Part shown: positions 19,159 through 34,100 of the stretch, piece after piece
Layout: the number at the start of each line of letters is the position of its first letter
Position numbering within the stretch: the first letter of the stretch is position 1
NCBI RefSeq assembly: GCF_023078275.1
Contig: NC_062985.1
Coordinates: 1,922,001-1,986,000 of the forward strand
DNA from: Leguminivora glycinivorella
Taxonomy: Eukaryota; Arthropoda; Insecta; Lepidoptera; Tortricidae
Direction of reading: 5' to 3'
DNA: 64,000 nt
The notes under the pieces: generated by a model
The model's database searches: none
What the model was told of the DNA's origin: nothing
What the model saw: the letters and a program-made list of their open reading frames with translations, nothing else
Position numbers and translations under genes: made by a program

Positions 19159-22100
19159 ATGTCCGTTCCAAGCACTGGTTTGAGCAAGTTGAAAAAGAAA
19201 CACATTCGGGTGAAACATCAAAAAGTCAAATTGTTTCGTGCTAATGAGCCCCTTCTGTCTGTGTTTATGTGGGGTGTTAACCACACGGTGAGTACCTGAG
19301 AGGATATTATGAAATTAATTGGAATACGGTAATGTACGCCTAATAGGATTTGTGGCGATTATGTAGAGGCATCTCGTCTCGCAACAGCATTATGTCATTT
19401 CCTTCGGTACCGGATTGTTGTGGTTCCGAACTGTTTACTAATCGCATGGATGGCTGGCACTTGGCTGGGTGATTGCTAACTGGTGCTGTCACCTGGTACT
19501 TGATCAATATCCCGTTTTTGACACCGTGTTATCGTCGTGATTAGGGATCTATAAATAGAGATAACATGAGTTATGACCGGCGACAGGGTCATTTTGGAGT
19601 TGCCAAAGTTTAATTGGCTATTCAGCACTTTGCCATTAACCACTTGTATTAAAATGACTTCAATGGGAATATTTAGATATCACCAATAGGCTACTTGACC
19701 CTTTTTCAAAGTATGTCTTATATTATTAATTACTGTCTAATTAAACAAAAAAAAATATTACCATATTTTATTACGACTTAAAAACCCACAAAAAAATAAT
19801 TTAAAGTTTACTTTTACGTGATCAGGCAGAAACAACATCAGCCATATTAATCTATAGAATATCTATGACATGACGTCAGTATATTTAGAAAAAAATATTT
19901 CACATTGTCACACCCGTCAACCACTATGAATTTTAATACAATAGAGGTTGCTTCTATGGAGATCAGATTACTACCTCTAATTTCCATAGTTGATCTGAAT
20001 TATGTGACGTCACTCCATTGGCCAACACCGTTTTCGGAGTCCATAATTAAAAAAAAAACATACACATATTTAATTAAAAATACGCAGTCATCACGCACTT
20101 TTAATGCCCGCAATCTATAAATATTGATTTCTTAAGTCAAATACTACAGAAAACAATAACTTGATATAATTGAAACTTGTAATAATTGTATGCTAAATTA
20201 AATAAAATGTACTACATATATTCACAATAAAACAATAATCAATAATATATGTCACCGCTGGGAAGCCTTTCTGGCGGGTGCTATCTATTTCACTATGTAA
20301 CAGTTCAGTTTTCACTTTCTTGTCGATCAGAAAAAATTGGTGGATCTAACATTGTCGTGACAGATTGTTGCCATACTAGTGGGTGGTCATAGATTATGAC
20401 TGGTTTCTGACATAGTGAGCCATTTTTTGTCTGGTAGTGAATGTGTTGAGATTTTAAAGAAATATTTACATGTACACCACAAATGTTAGGGTACAAAAAA
20501 GCATCTGTATTCTGTAATTATCAAATAAGATTCCAATTAAACATCATATAAGAATTTATAACGATTTGATAGTATTACAAGCCTTCCAAGTATCAGAATA
20601 TTTGATACTTCAACTTCGCTTTTCAGGTTGATTCAGGCTACTAAAATATATTGTAAACCTTCCGATTGTCTCGATATACAGCAGCAAACTATCGAACATT
20701 GGCTTGCGCGGCTGTCGCGCTATATTGAGACAGGGCTTTACAAATACTTTTTTAAAGTTGACTTGACAATAAAATAAGTAGTAGAGTATTTGATACTTCA
20801 TCTTCACTTTCCAGGTTGATTCAGGGTACTAAAATATATTGTAAGTGTTCAGATCGTCTCGATATACAGCAGCAAACTATCCAACATTGGCTTGCGCGGC
20901 AGTCGTGCTATATCGAGACACGGCTTTACAAATACTTTTTTTAAAGTTGACTTGACAATAAAATTGACTGAAATGCTCAGATTGAAATAGATGAATTGTT
21001 TTCAGATAAATGAACTGAGCCATGTGTCCATACCAGTTATGCTGCTGCCGGATGACTTCAGAGCTTACTCCAAGCTCAAAGTCGACAACCATTTGTTTAA
21101 CAAGTAAGTATAGTAAAGCGTAGTGATCTCTGTAATCAATGGGATGACCAAGTACTGATTTATATCAACATAATTTCCATTCATAATAAAATTATGGGGA
21201 GTACTTAAGTACTGTTCTGGTTGTTCTGGAGAACAACTGGGAAGACAACATCAAAAAGATGAAATTGACAAGGCCGAATTGCCATTATTGGCCACAACTT
21301 AAGCATGGAGATGTTGTGGATAAATGTTCAGCAATTGTTGCGAATAAGTTAAGAAGTGTTTTAGAATAAATTAACTGAGTATTTTATCGATATATCAACT
21401 GACATTCATGGCTACAGCCTAATATCTTTTGTGCATTACAATTTGGTTGGGATTAAAGGATTTTTTTAAACTTTCAATAGTGAACTTTAACAAATATAAA
21501 TTCCCGTAGTTACTGTCCATCTCCCTCAGTCCACACGCGCTTACACGCATATTACTTTTCCCTATACAGAAGACTACTTTGATTTATACGTGCATATAGA
21601 CCGCTAGTCTGAACATAACATGACATGACGGTATAATCAAAAATTATGTGTAGGCTTAGGACTTTTTATAGCAAGCATACCATGGTTCTAAAATCTTTAC
21701 GGTTTGCTACAAAAAGTCTTCTAAGCCTAATTATGTGTCCTATAGTCTTTTCCATATGGTACTACGGTTGCTTAGGTACAAATGGTACAATTTCTTATGT
21801 CCTTGCACCTAATTGACATAATCATTTTTTACCAGGGAAAACATGCCATCTCACTTCAAAGTGAAGGAATACTGCCCGCTGGTGTTCAGGAACCTTCGGG
21901 AAAGGTTCGGTATCGATGACTTAGACTACAAAGAATCCCTCACGAGGTAAGTCTAGGTTTAGACTTTTACCCCGCTAGTAATGGACTTGTGGAGAGAAGT
22001 AAGCGGACACTCAAAGATAATGTACATAAATGTATCAATAAAATATTTTGGTATATTTTAAAGTAAGAACTAGCAAGTTTTCAGTAATGGTAAAATTTTC

Positions 22101-25100
22101 TAAAAACTCTTTAATATAATTATAGGAGATCTGTCTTACATCCGATATCGAATCCGATAATGTGAATACTGCCTTGACAATAGCGTGTAGATATTTGTGA
22201 GAGCCTTGTCCTCTCCGATATATCTGATCACCATTGTTTCAGTAGCTAATATAAATATGGCCCTATAAATATATTTATAACTTTGGCGTAAAGATGTTTG
22301 TAAACATAACCGTACATCACTTTTAAGAGACCACGTAGAAGACATTATTAAAAAGTCGCGTGTTGTATGAGCAGTATGAGTGAGTCATTTCACTGGCAGA
22401 CAAAACACAGTCTATCTAAAGTTGATATATATTTTTAGATAGCCTTCTAAATTACATTGGCTTTTGACATGCGTCCAAAACCCTTCGCGATCAAGTACCT
22501 GTCTTATCGATGTTTTAATTTGGCTTGATGAATCTTGGGCGTCCGCTTAATTCGCTTATAATAATATAAGTATGTTAGGTGTGCGTTTTGTTGCAACTAA
22601 ATATACATGAACTACGTATAAATTAAAATAAAATGGCAGACACCTCATAGAGTTAACTAATTTTATTGTAGCAAAGTGTGGATGTAAATAAACCGTCACA
22701 TATTTTATAAAAAAAGTCGATTGATGACGGTTGCCAAATCGTTACAGTGTTTTCAATTATTTAAGGCACTGGTCCCACTGCGAGCTAGTAAGCTGTCGCC
22801 TATAAAAACGAACAAAAGATCAGCATTCCTGTGCAAATAACAGAGACACGGCGATGTTTATAGTTACTCGCCCAGCGGTGAGCTATCAAAATCGCCGTGT
22901 CTCTTTTATTTGCACGGGGGTGCTTATCTTTTGTTCGTTTCTAAATAGCCGATAGCTCATAGCTTAGGTACTAGCTCGCGGTGGGACCAGTGCCTATCGG
23001 GCCTTATAAATACATTTTGAATATTAGTTTAAACTGTTTAAAGTTGGTTTCCGATTTGTATTTTCAACAGAATTTTAAATTAGTTTTCAACAAAACGCAC
23101 AAGACGTATTTCGTCACGCTTAACTTATGTCCAGTTACATTTGGAGCTTCAATTGTCAACCTTCCTATTTGAGAGATTGATTACATTTGAACCATATGTA
23201 AACTGTGCAAAGCGAATTTCCAGCTCTGTAATTTTTATTTAAATTTACCCCCATCCCACCCCGCTCCCATAGGTTTAGAAAACCAGATTCGTACCTCCGC
23301 CCGCGGCAAAGGAAGGTTATAAACAAGCTTCGAAGATCCGCCACCGCCCCCACAGCTGTCGGCGATTGTGAGCAGAATCTATTCCACGACGCCACAGCTT
23401 TCATGAAACGGGGCCTGACGATTAAACGACTGAGGTCAGCGGACTGATGCTGTACGATTTTCTTTTTTCATTTTTAATTTAACAGTATTGTAGTGTGCTG
23501 TACTGACACGTCATTAGTTACACGGTGTTTGGTTGCGTTGTGCCGGTTGTCTTAGTGTCAATGTTTCACTCATCATATTTGACAATCACAATGTGTTCGT
23601 AAATATAGCGCGACGAGGGCGCCAAACGCATATAATACCTCGAGGGCGTTTATCTACAATCAACTACCTTTGTGCCGACGTAGTAATAAATGGACGTAGT
23701 TTAGTTACGCAGAAACGTTCCAATCCATCTGAAATTGTCATTGAAATGAAAGACTTTTGTTTTTCATACAAGGTCTAAAACTTAATGACAATTTCGTGTG
23801 GACTGGAACGTTTCTGCGTAACTACGTCCGTATAAAAGTGCCCGTCTGTAGTGTCTAACAAGTTTTAATATATTTTACTTGATTTTTTTTTAATAGTGAA
23901 TTGTCATTGTCCAATATCAATACACATGTTAGCTGTAAAGAATAATTTATTTTTAATTATTCATATTACCTTACAATGCGTATATGAACGACAAATAAAG
24001 CTACGCCGCCTCTAACCCTACGCTTCAGCCTCGAGAAGGTTTCAGTCACCCCTCAGTTGGAGGAGGGTATCCACTATGGGAACGGCAAGAAACAGGCTGC
24101 TAGAATAGTCCTAGCAACAAGCAATCACGGAATGCATTAAAATTATGTACGGTCTTGCTCACATCTCGTGAATCATCAATTGGGTGAGGTCCCATAAACG
24201 CTGAAGTACTTTTTTGCAACGCCTTATTGACTTTGATTGAAAAAGGCACATATTTTAGACGTAAAAATAATCTTTCAAAATAATGTAACGATATCGTTTG
24301 AATACCGTACGAGTTACACCTACATATAACGTAAAACAACAAAAACAGTAATTGGCAATGACCGTTTCGACCGTGACTTGTCGTTAGTCCAATTCGGACT
24401 TTATGTTCCTAGCGCTTGCCTTGCGTAGGTCAGTTTCTCGTCACTAATTCGTTTATGGGTTCTTTTCAAATTAGCCCAATAAATATTCAAAATTATCTCG
24501 TATTTTCCACATTTAGGTGACGAACCAGTTCGATTCCTTGTAAAAATATCAGACTTTACTATCCTGCCGGCCTAACTGAAATGACAATCGTTGACGCTTA
24601 ACGCTATCGAAACGCAGGCTGGATCTGTCGCGCCAATACGGTAGAGCGATAGAGATAGCTAGCTACTGTAACGATATCATCGTCAGCGTTTGTGCATTTG
24701 GCTAGGTGCCGGGTTATAAAATAAATAATCGTTGTAGTATTAGATCAGTAGAGTCTACAAGTACGTATGTCTAAAATACCAAACAATAATCTTAAACAAC
24801 GTCACTTACCTAACCAGTACTATATAAAATAAATAAAAACACGTTTTAGAATGATAAACGAAGGCAAAAAGTAATATTAAAATATCCTTATTGAAGAAAT
24901 CGAATATCAAACTTTTACTGGTCTGCATGAGCATTCAACCTGCAAGCAATCAGAATTCTGCTACGACATAATACCACTTAATAACCATAAACGTGAATTC
25001 TGTGCACATTGCAATCCTAATAATACTACGTCAAACATGTCGCCAAATGAGTCATTCCATTTAATCTGTGTTAATAATATATTATTTTAGGTTTTTGTTA

Positions 25101-28100
25101 AACAAGTATGACGAGTACAGGTACCATACATACAGGGTGCCCGGTAATTAATGGACAACCTTTTAACCACCAAGAGGGCACCTTATACTGGTCCAGAAAA
25201 TCGACTTTAAGGTTTAGTAAAAGTCGCCTGGTTTTCGAGATTTTCACACTTTTTGAAATTAGTAGGTAAATTAGGTAGTATTACCTTAGACCTTAATGTC
25301 GATTTTCTGGACCAGTATAGGTGGTTAAAAGGTTGTCCATTAATTACCGGGCACCCGGTATACAGGTTCGATATTGTTTCCTATTAGGATAGAGGATATG
25401 TTTTGATATCGTTGACATAAAATAAGGAAAGCAGATACTTAATACTAAAATTAAACGTATAATTGGGTAAATGCTGAAAATGTATTAGGTACAGTTAATA
25501 GGTAGGTACATTACGATACAAGTGCGGAAAAGCGGAAGTTCGAAATGAGTGGCGATTAATTAAAACACGAACGAGTGTTATAAATCGACGCGAGTTACAA
25601 ATTTCCTCTTCGCATGTGTATAGCACTTTTTCGTGATTGACACCCTCTTACGATTTGTTACCAAGATGTGGTGTTACCAAATAGGTTAAAGGGATGTATA
25701 TAATGATCCACACGCATATATAGGTTTAGATTTGGCACTTTGTATCGGCACAACGTATCTCAAACAGCCCTAAAATCAGTATCATTCGTCTAACCGCTTG
25801 ACAAATCACCTGAAGACGTGAATTTTTCTACGAGTTTTTTGAAGTGTGGAAGTGTCCCAATCCTGTCCTGTCCTGCAGCGTTAAACCATCATCTATCATT
25901 GGTGGAACAGGTGTATGCGAGTATACATCATGAGTTTGAATAACCGACAGATTTTAACCGAGGTAACCGCCTATGTAGAATTCAACGGAATCGTCTACTG
26001 TTGGCAGCATATATTGTTGTAATACTTCGGAAAATTCGGTACCTACGTGAATTTTCGAAATATTTGAAGGAGCAAAACTTTAACAAAACTTCCTAAGTGC
26101 ACATTTTAGAGTACTTACAGCCAAGAACATATGAATATCCTTGTAATGTATTAGAAATCTCGGATTCAGGTATAAAATAAAATTTAACACTGATTTGAAA
26201 ATAATAATCTTGGTTTTATTTTAAATTTATGTCAGCTCTAAGGTTTTGTTCAAGTTATGCTCCCATAGTTCCGATCACTGATATAATAACCTCGATATCG
26301 TTATGTAGGTTCCTAAATTTCTTGATATTCGAAAGACAATGAGGATGTAGGTAATAGTACTAATACCTACATGTTCATGTCAGCAGATCAAGGAATGCCC
26401 CATACCATGTTTAATTAGGAGGGATCTAATATAAACCGTCCGTTACTTTGAGTCACTGCGGGTGTCATTATATTTTTCATACATTTACATTGAAATAAAA
26501 TTATGAAAACGGATTATACAGGTGACCCCCCCGGGTGGTCTTGCGTACATTTCTTTTATGTGAAAAATCCGTTAAAATTTGTCGGTTATGTCAGCATCAC
26601 GAAGTATATGTCACTGTTCTTACCATCCCATATCCATGATCTCTACTTTGTTCTTTAACCTCCATTTGTTTGTTACGCCCCCATACGATTTTGATATGTT
26701 TGTACAGATTGACGCTGATTACGACCACGACACGGTGTATATGATTTTATTAAAATATTTTTTATATTTAAAAAATTGTTCGATTGCCAAATCTGATGCC
26801 CTAATTTTCGAGTAATCGTAAATGAGAGTTGGATTGGGTAATTCGGGTAGTATACTCTGGCATATCTAACTTGTCAGTAGAAAAGGCGGCAAATTTAAAG
26901 GAAAATTAGGCACAAGGTGTCTGTCTTTCTATACAACTCTCGCTTTTTTCGAGTGACAAGTTGGTTTTTAGTATAGATTTGGTAATCGAACTGTTGTTTT
27001 AGTATCTGTAGGTTTCGTACGGGAGCGCCGCGATCTTTTTCTATCTGTATTTAGGCACTGGTCCCACCGCGAGCTCGTAAACTATGAGCTATTGGCTATA
27101 AAAACGAACAAAAGATAATCACTCTCGTGCAAATAAAAGAGACACGGCGATATTGATAGCTCACCGCTGGGCGAGTAGCTATAAACATCGCCGTGTCTCT
27201 TTTATTTACACGGGAGTGCTTATCTTTTGTTCGTTTTTATAGCCAAAGATAGCTCATAGCTTACTAGCTCGCGGTGGAACCAGTGCCTTATTATGGAAGT
27301 ACAGATAGTCTATATCGCGGGTATTCTCAGGGACCCGGTATTATTAAATGGCTTGTGCCTATATATCCGGGTAGTTTTGGTGTTCTAAGTCCCAGTACTA
27401 TCTCCAACAACATACCGAAAATTGGTCGCAGTTACTTGCTCTCAAGTATCTCTTCGACTTTTCCCTATAAGGCATAAGACTATCTGATGGTAGACTTGTA
27501 TTAAACTAACTCTGCGGTGAATTCGGTAACACCGTGTGTTTGATCGTGTCAATTTGGTAACAAAATAAATTTATTTAATTTACTTTTCCCCTCACTAACT
27601 CGGAAATACGTGTTTTGTCCTTTAATACCAGCGGGTAAAAACGCATTTTATCCACTAGTGGGTAAAGTGATTTGACCTTGAATAAAGTCAAATTAACTGC
27701 TTTAAAATTGATAAAAGTAGGTGAATCTAGTAATAAAGATGATTTACCACCTGTGGAACTACTGGAAGCAGTGATAAAGGCATTTTTTGCGTTGTAGTTT
27801 CCTCGCTATAGTGAGGGGAAAAGTTTTGTGTTACACTCGGGTGCAAATGTATTTTACTTCTCGTGTGTTAAAAAACTCGCAAGTTCAGGATTCTATTCTC
27901 GAACCACTCGCTTCGCTCGTGGTTCAACTATAGAATCCTTTCACTTGCTCGTTTTTCAATTCCACACTCGGCGTTAAAATACAACTTGGGCAAAGTTGTA
28001 TAACAAACCTTGTATAACAAATAACTATTATTAAATAACGAAATTATGACACACTCTCCGTGCTATCAAACTCGCTGCAGATTTAGTTTAGACTAACTCT

Positions 28101-31100
28101 ATGCGTCGCTTCTTAAAAGCGATAAGACCTTATCGTGAACTCTTTTCGTTTCAAATATTTTTTTGATTAGCAATAAAAACGGTATCGTACGAGTATATCG
28201 TTTTCTGGCACGCGGCCATTACAAATTGGAACCATTTAAGCACCCTACACACCGCAATGCACTGCAAGCAATAACAGACACATTTGGCACTGAGGCACTG
28301 GTCTCACCAAAAACGAGTAAGCGAGGACCTATCGACGATAGAAAGGAACAAAAGATAGTCTCTCCCGTGTAAATAAAAGAGACGCGATGACAGCGCGAGC
28401 GAGTTATACTTAGTTCGTTACTAGAGATGCACCGAATATTCGGTTACTATTCGGTATCCGGCCTATTCGGCCCTTATTTTAACATTCGGCCGGATACCGG
28501 ATAGTGACGTACTATCCGACCGGATACCGGATGTGCTATTTTTGATTGAATGATTTCGGGGTAAACAAATAAAATGTAAAAAATCATAGCACTTTATTAT
28601 GTAAAAAAAACAACATTTAAACAAAACCAGACTCCGCGCGAAGTTCACTACGAAATAAGTCAAAACCTGCACGACGCGCCCGCTCCCTGCTTAAATTGTA
28701 GGTATTGTAGGTAAATTTCTACTGACCGAATATTCGGCGGCCGGATACCGAATATTCGGCCGATGGTTGGGCCGAATATTCGGTATCCGGTATCCGGCCA
28801 AACAACTATTCGTTGCATCTCTATTCGTTACTTAGTTCGTGGCTGAGCGGTGAACTATAAATCGCTCGCTCTCTCTTTTATTTACACGGAGCGACTATCT
28901 TTTGTTCGTTTTCCTCTCACTAGCTCGGATACATGTGTTTTGTCCTTTAACACCAGCGGGTAAAAACGTATTTTATCCACTAGTGGATAAAGTAATTTGA
29001 CCTTGAATAGAGGTAAATTTCCTGCTTTAAAATTGATAAAAGTGGGTTAATCTAGTGATGAAGATGTTTTACCACCTGTGGAAATACTGGAAGCAGTGAT
29101 AAACGCGTTGTTTACGTTGTACTTTCCTCGCTAGTGAGGGGAAAAGTTTCGTGTCTCTTGTATAACAATACTTATTTGTTATACAAGGGGGCAAAGTTGT
29201 ATTTTAACGCCGAGTGTGGAATTTAAAAACGAGCTAGTGAAAGGATTCTATAGGTTGAACCACGAGCGAAGCGAGTGGTTCGAGAATAGAATCCTGAACT
29301 TGCGAGTTTTTTAACACACGAGAAGTAAAATACATTTGCACCCGAGTGTAACACAAAACTTTTCGAAAACGAGGAAACTACGACGCAAAAAATGCGTTTA
29401 TCACTGCTTCCAGGAGTTTCACAGGTGGTAAATCATCTTTATTACTAGATTCACCTACTTTTATCAATTTTAAAGCAGTTAATTTGACTTTATTCAAGGT
29501 CAAATTACTTTACCCACTAGTGGATAAAATGCGTTTTTACCCGCTGCTATTAAAGGACAAAACACGTGTTTCCGAGCTAGTGAGGGGAAAATAACTATTA
29601 TGTCACCGGTAGCTCATCGCTTACTCGCGTTTGGTGGGACCGGTGCCTATATGGAAGTCATAAAAGAGCATTTCTTTTTTTTTTTGCCAATAAAATTTTT
29701 TTGATTGTTTTAGGGAATTTTAGGTCAATTGTACTCAAAATCACGAGTACTTTCAATCTCACTGGGAGATAAAAAGTGTCCCAGAATTTCCATACATTTT
29801 TGTTACTTTTCTCTTTTGTTACCCCATACAAAATGTACTGAAAATGGCAACAAAATAAGAAAAAATTGTATGGGACAATTTTTTTAACTACTAGGATTGA
29901 AAAAGCTAGTAATTCTGAGTAGAAATAGCAATTTTTTTTTCAAAAATATCTCACTTCATAAAAGTGGCAAAAAAAAAAGAAATGGTCAACACTTCGTTAC
30001 GGTAAAATATTAATTTCAGTGTAATGAATAAGTTGCAAAATGCTTTGGGCATAGGTTCACTAGATAATTAGGTACATAAATTGCACGATGAAATAAAGGT
30101 AAGTACCTGCCTACTATTGTTTCTTGACCCTTTTTACGTTTTACTACAGGTAAGTAAGAATATGTTTTCAGCTCATCAGGAACCACCTAGCGATTTTAGT
30201 TAAATAGAAAAAAACGGTCAAGTGCGATTCGGACTCGCCCACCGAGGGTTCCGACTTCCGTACAAACTTTCAATAGTTGAATCATCAATTGTTATTCATA
30301 TAACTCTACAGACTTAACTAAATCCTTCAAGACTCAATTTACCACATAACAAGTACTTAATATAAGTGTGAGAGATGCATATCGTCACTACTTTGAAAAA
30401 ATCTCGTATCTCACGCTGCTCCTCAAAGTTAAAACGCAGTAAGTCTATATGCATTCCGTACATACAATTTTCTTTTCATTGACAGAGGAAGATACAAGTT
30501 TTTTTAAAAATAGGGACGATATTTTGCTATTTCGACCCGACGGCAATTTTTCGGTCAAAAGGGAAACAAATATTAATAATTACATTCTCAAGGCTGAGTG
30601 CTTTGTATGTTTGTGTTAGAAAATACTGTTATTACGAATTACCACACCTCGCGCGGACACTGGCGATCAAATATATTGAAAGAGGCGCGTTCCTGCACAC
30701 AGTCTTAGCTCGTGTAGGTGAACGCGTACTATGCTTGTATGAGTGAAATATGACAGGTCGACTGTTCGTGTTTTTGACAGGCGGTAACCGTGAGGTAACC
30801 GAGAGGGGGTGGGCGGCACTTTCAGCGGGGAGCGGGAGTGGCCATACTGTATGATAGTACTCTTTATTATACTGTGCCTATACCTACATTGAGATGTGAA
30901 GTACAAAGGCGAAATTATCCCTTTGTGTAATCTCTTTCAGTTAACCTGTAGGTAAATGAGAGAAAGTGAAAGAGGGAAACAAATTCTGCAATTTGTACAA
31001 CAAGGCACCTTATAAGACAATGGATATGGGTAAATACATAGGTACGTAGTTATAGTACAGCCAACCAATTGGAACCAAACCAAAGTTTGTTTAACCGCAC

Positions 31101-34100
31101 GTGCCAATATTGATACCCGAACAAGCGAAAGATTCCAATATTGAACCGCGAGCGTAGAGCGTGGTTCAAAAAGTGGAACCTGAGCGTTGCTAGGGTTTCA
31201 AGGCACGAAGGTTAAACAAACTTTGCCACCGAGTGAAACACAAAATTTTTCACCACACCAACACGAATAAAATACTGACTATAAAACATGAAACTTAATC
31301 AAATCTATCAATTTATTTAATATTTATGATTCAGAATCATCATTTGTAGGTATATTCTACCAGTCCGCTCAAAATATAAAATTACTTTGCACTCTTGTGG
31401 ATAAAATGCAGTTTTGCTATCTGTTTTCGAATAGCAAAGTAAGCCTTTACCAGTTGGTGTGGTGAAAATGATTTTAACCCTAAACCCACGGTCGAAGATA
31501 AAGTAAGAAAGAATGTATTCTGATCATTAGTACCGCAACAGGCCATCCTTGTCTGAAATCTGTTGCGACGGCGTTATCTCATGCCTCAGAGCAAATATTG
31601 GAATGCACTTGTTTCCTTATTTACTTACCTACATTTCCGTCAAAGATATCTCTTTAAGTCTACGCGTACTTGTATGAGTACTAAATCATCTCAATAAAAT
31701 TATATTCAAATCAAACGCTCAAGTAACACTTTGCGATCATTGTTCCTGGTTTCTTTTGCCTATGGACTAAAAGCCCAGAGCCGCCAGATCTTCCTCATTT
31801 TCTCAAGGATGAAACTTTGGGATAATGTAGAGTTCGTATCGACGTTTAATGTCCCGTCCGGCCCGGCCCATCGGCCATTTTTTTTTTGCTCCATTATCCC
31901 AAAGTTTCATCCTTGAGAAAATGAGGAAGGTCTGGCGGCTCTGGGCTCTTAGTCCACTAGTGGACCTTTCCATTTGGTTGTTATGTTATACAGTCTGACC
32001 AAAAATAAACCGGAAGTTTGTACCCCAAGTACAAAATTGACTATTTTTATTGAACATCAACATACAACATACAATCACGCCTGTATCCCATAAAGGGGTA
32101 GGCAGAGCACATGAAACTACTAAAGCTTCAGTGCCACTCTTGGCAAATAAGGGGTTGAAAGAAAACGAAACTGTGACATTGCAGTGACAGGTTGCCAGCC
32201 TCTCGCCTACACCACAATTTACCTCATATCCCACAGTCGCCTTATTATTGGTTTTTTATTAAAATTTAAATTAATTCGTATTTTTAAGTACACATGACTA
32301 TTAAAATATAAACTTATTCAACTACATTAGGGATGGACAGGGGGCGCCACAATCCTTGGATGTATTGCCATATACTTGGAATGTTTGCAATGGCCGAGTG
32401 GTTTAGGCAAGCGGAAAACCCTGGTTCGAATCTAGCACATATTTTAATCTCCCTTTTACTTTTAAGATTTATTAAAATAAATAAGAAAAACTGTCTAACT
32501 ATCTTTTTGTAAATAAATATTTGTGTTATGTGAGAGAGAGAAAAAACATATCATCTCGCTCTCACGTATGAAAGAAAAACTGTCATTGCAATGTCACATT
32601 TTCGTTTTCTTTCAAACCCTTATTTGCCAAGAGTGGCACTGAACCTTGAGTAGTTTTATATGCTCTGCCTACTTCATGGGATACAGGCGTGATTGTATGT
32701 ATGTATTAAAAAAATACAAAAATGGGCCATACGTATTTAGAGCTCTATCAAGATGCAGCGATAAGATAAAACAATCCTTTATGTTTTCATGTAGCCTATA
32801 ATATAATCCGATTATTCTCAATTATCCGCGGCCGGTTGAGGCTAGTTGGTTGATTGATTCATATCACGCAACAATACCAACCAATCAGTGAGGCTTTCCT
32901 TCTTTGAAGTGTCATGTTTCATCCAGTAAGGATGTTTTTTATCTAAAATTCCAACACAATTTTTTCCTTAACACAGAGGAAGCATTATGACTATAGAGTG
33001 TAGAAAGAAAAGGAAGAATAAATAAATAAATAAATATTGGGGGACACCTTTTCCAGATCACCCTAGCTTCAAACTAAGCAATGCTTATACTATGGGTGCT
33101 AGGCGACAATATACTTACTTATATAGATAAATACATACTTGTATACGTAGAAAACAACCATGAGTCAGAAACAAATATCTGTGTTCATCACACAAATAAA
33201 TGCCCTTACCGGGATTCGAACCCGGGACCGCGACTAGCAGGCAGGGTCACTGGCAGGGACACAATGTCTTAATGTATGAGAAGTCCACACATAAAACTGT
33301 AGGTGGCGCTGCAAAGCCCCCATAGGCAAAATATCTCTTGATAATGTCTAATTTCGTGTCATTCCCTAGTGTCCCCTAGCGCCATCGGAGAGGGATTTGG
33401 AACTATAATCTAAAGCTGTCGCTTTTGCGGCTGTTCTCCTTTGGATGCATTTCGCGAGAAACCTTTTTAACCCCCGACACAAAAACGACGTCTGTCTGTC
33501 TGTCGGTCTGTGTGTGTTTCTGTCTGTGGCATCGTAGCTCCCGAACGGATGAACCGATTTAGATTTAGTTTTATTTGTCTGAAAGCTGAGTTAGTCGGGA
33601 GTGTTCTTAGCCATGTTTCATGAAAATCGGTCTACTATGTCGCGGTCGCGGGTTTTTTCAAAATTTTAATTTTGTTGAAATAGTTTTATTATGTATTGCA
33701 GCTACTTCAGTCAAGTTTGTAACGGTCGATAATATTCTACCAATATGTTAGTTACGTCTTGAAAAATAAATTAATTACAAAAAACATTTCGGACAATTAA
33801 AATCCATATCACATTTGACATTACCAAAGACATATGTAACTCCGTATAGACGGATAAAGTCTAAGAAAAAAACGTACCTCAAAGCCATAGAGAAAAAGGT
33901 ACGGTGGCCTAGATGGCGTTACACCTTTGGGGAACGCTCGGCTAAATGGCGCTAATATTAATATTTGACATTTTAACACATGTCAATGTCAAAACTGAGG
34001 TTCAAAAGTTTCAAGTCGGTGTCAAGAGATGGCAGACTATGCACTGTAATTACACATTTTACTTTGACAGTAACTCTCTATAATACTCGATCCTCTTTGA

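Larger units (their letters stand above)
28294..29647. mobile_element. MITE family A, copy 3, carrying two later insertions
   Basis: Starts GGCACTGGTCTCACC and ends TGGTGGGACCGGTGCC. The body follows the 50263-50484 subtype, with GGAACAAAAGATAGTCTCTC. It is split by a hAT element (28422-28823) and a family B block (28903-29588). Confidence 0.8.

Noticed and set aside
32385..32450. Ser/Leu-type tRNA
   Set aside because: Good A and B boxes, but too short between them and no acceptor stem; lies between inverted repeat arms.
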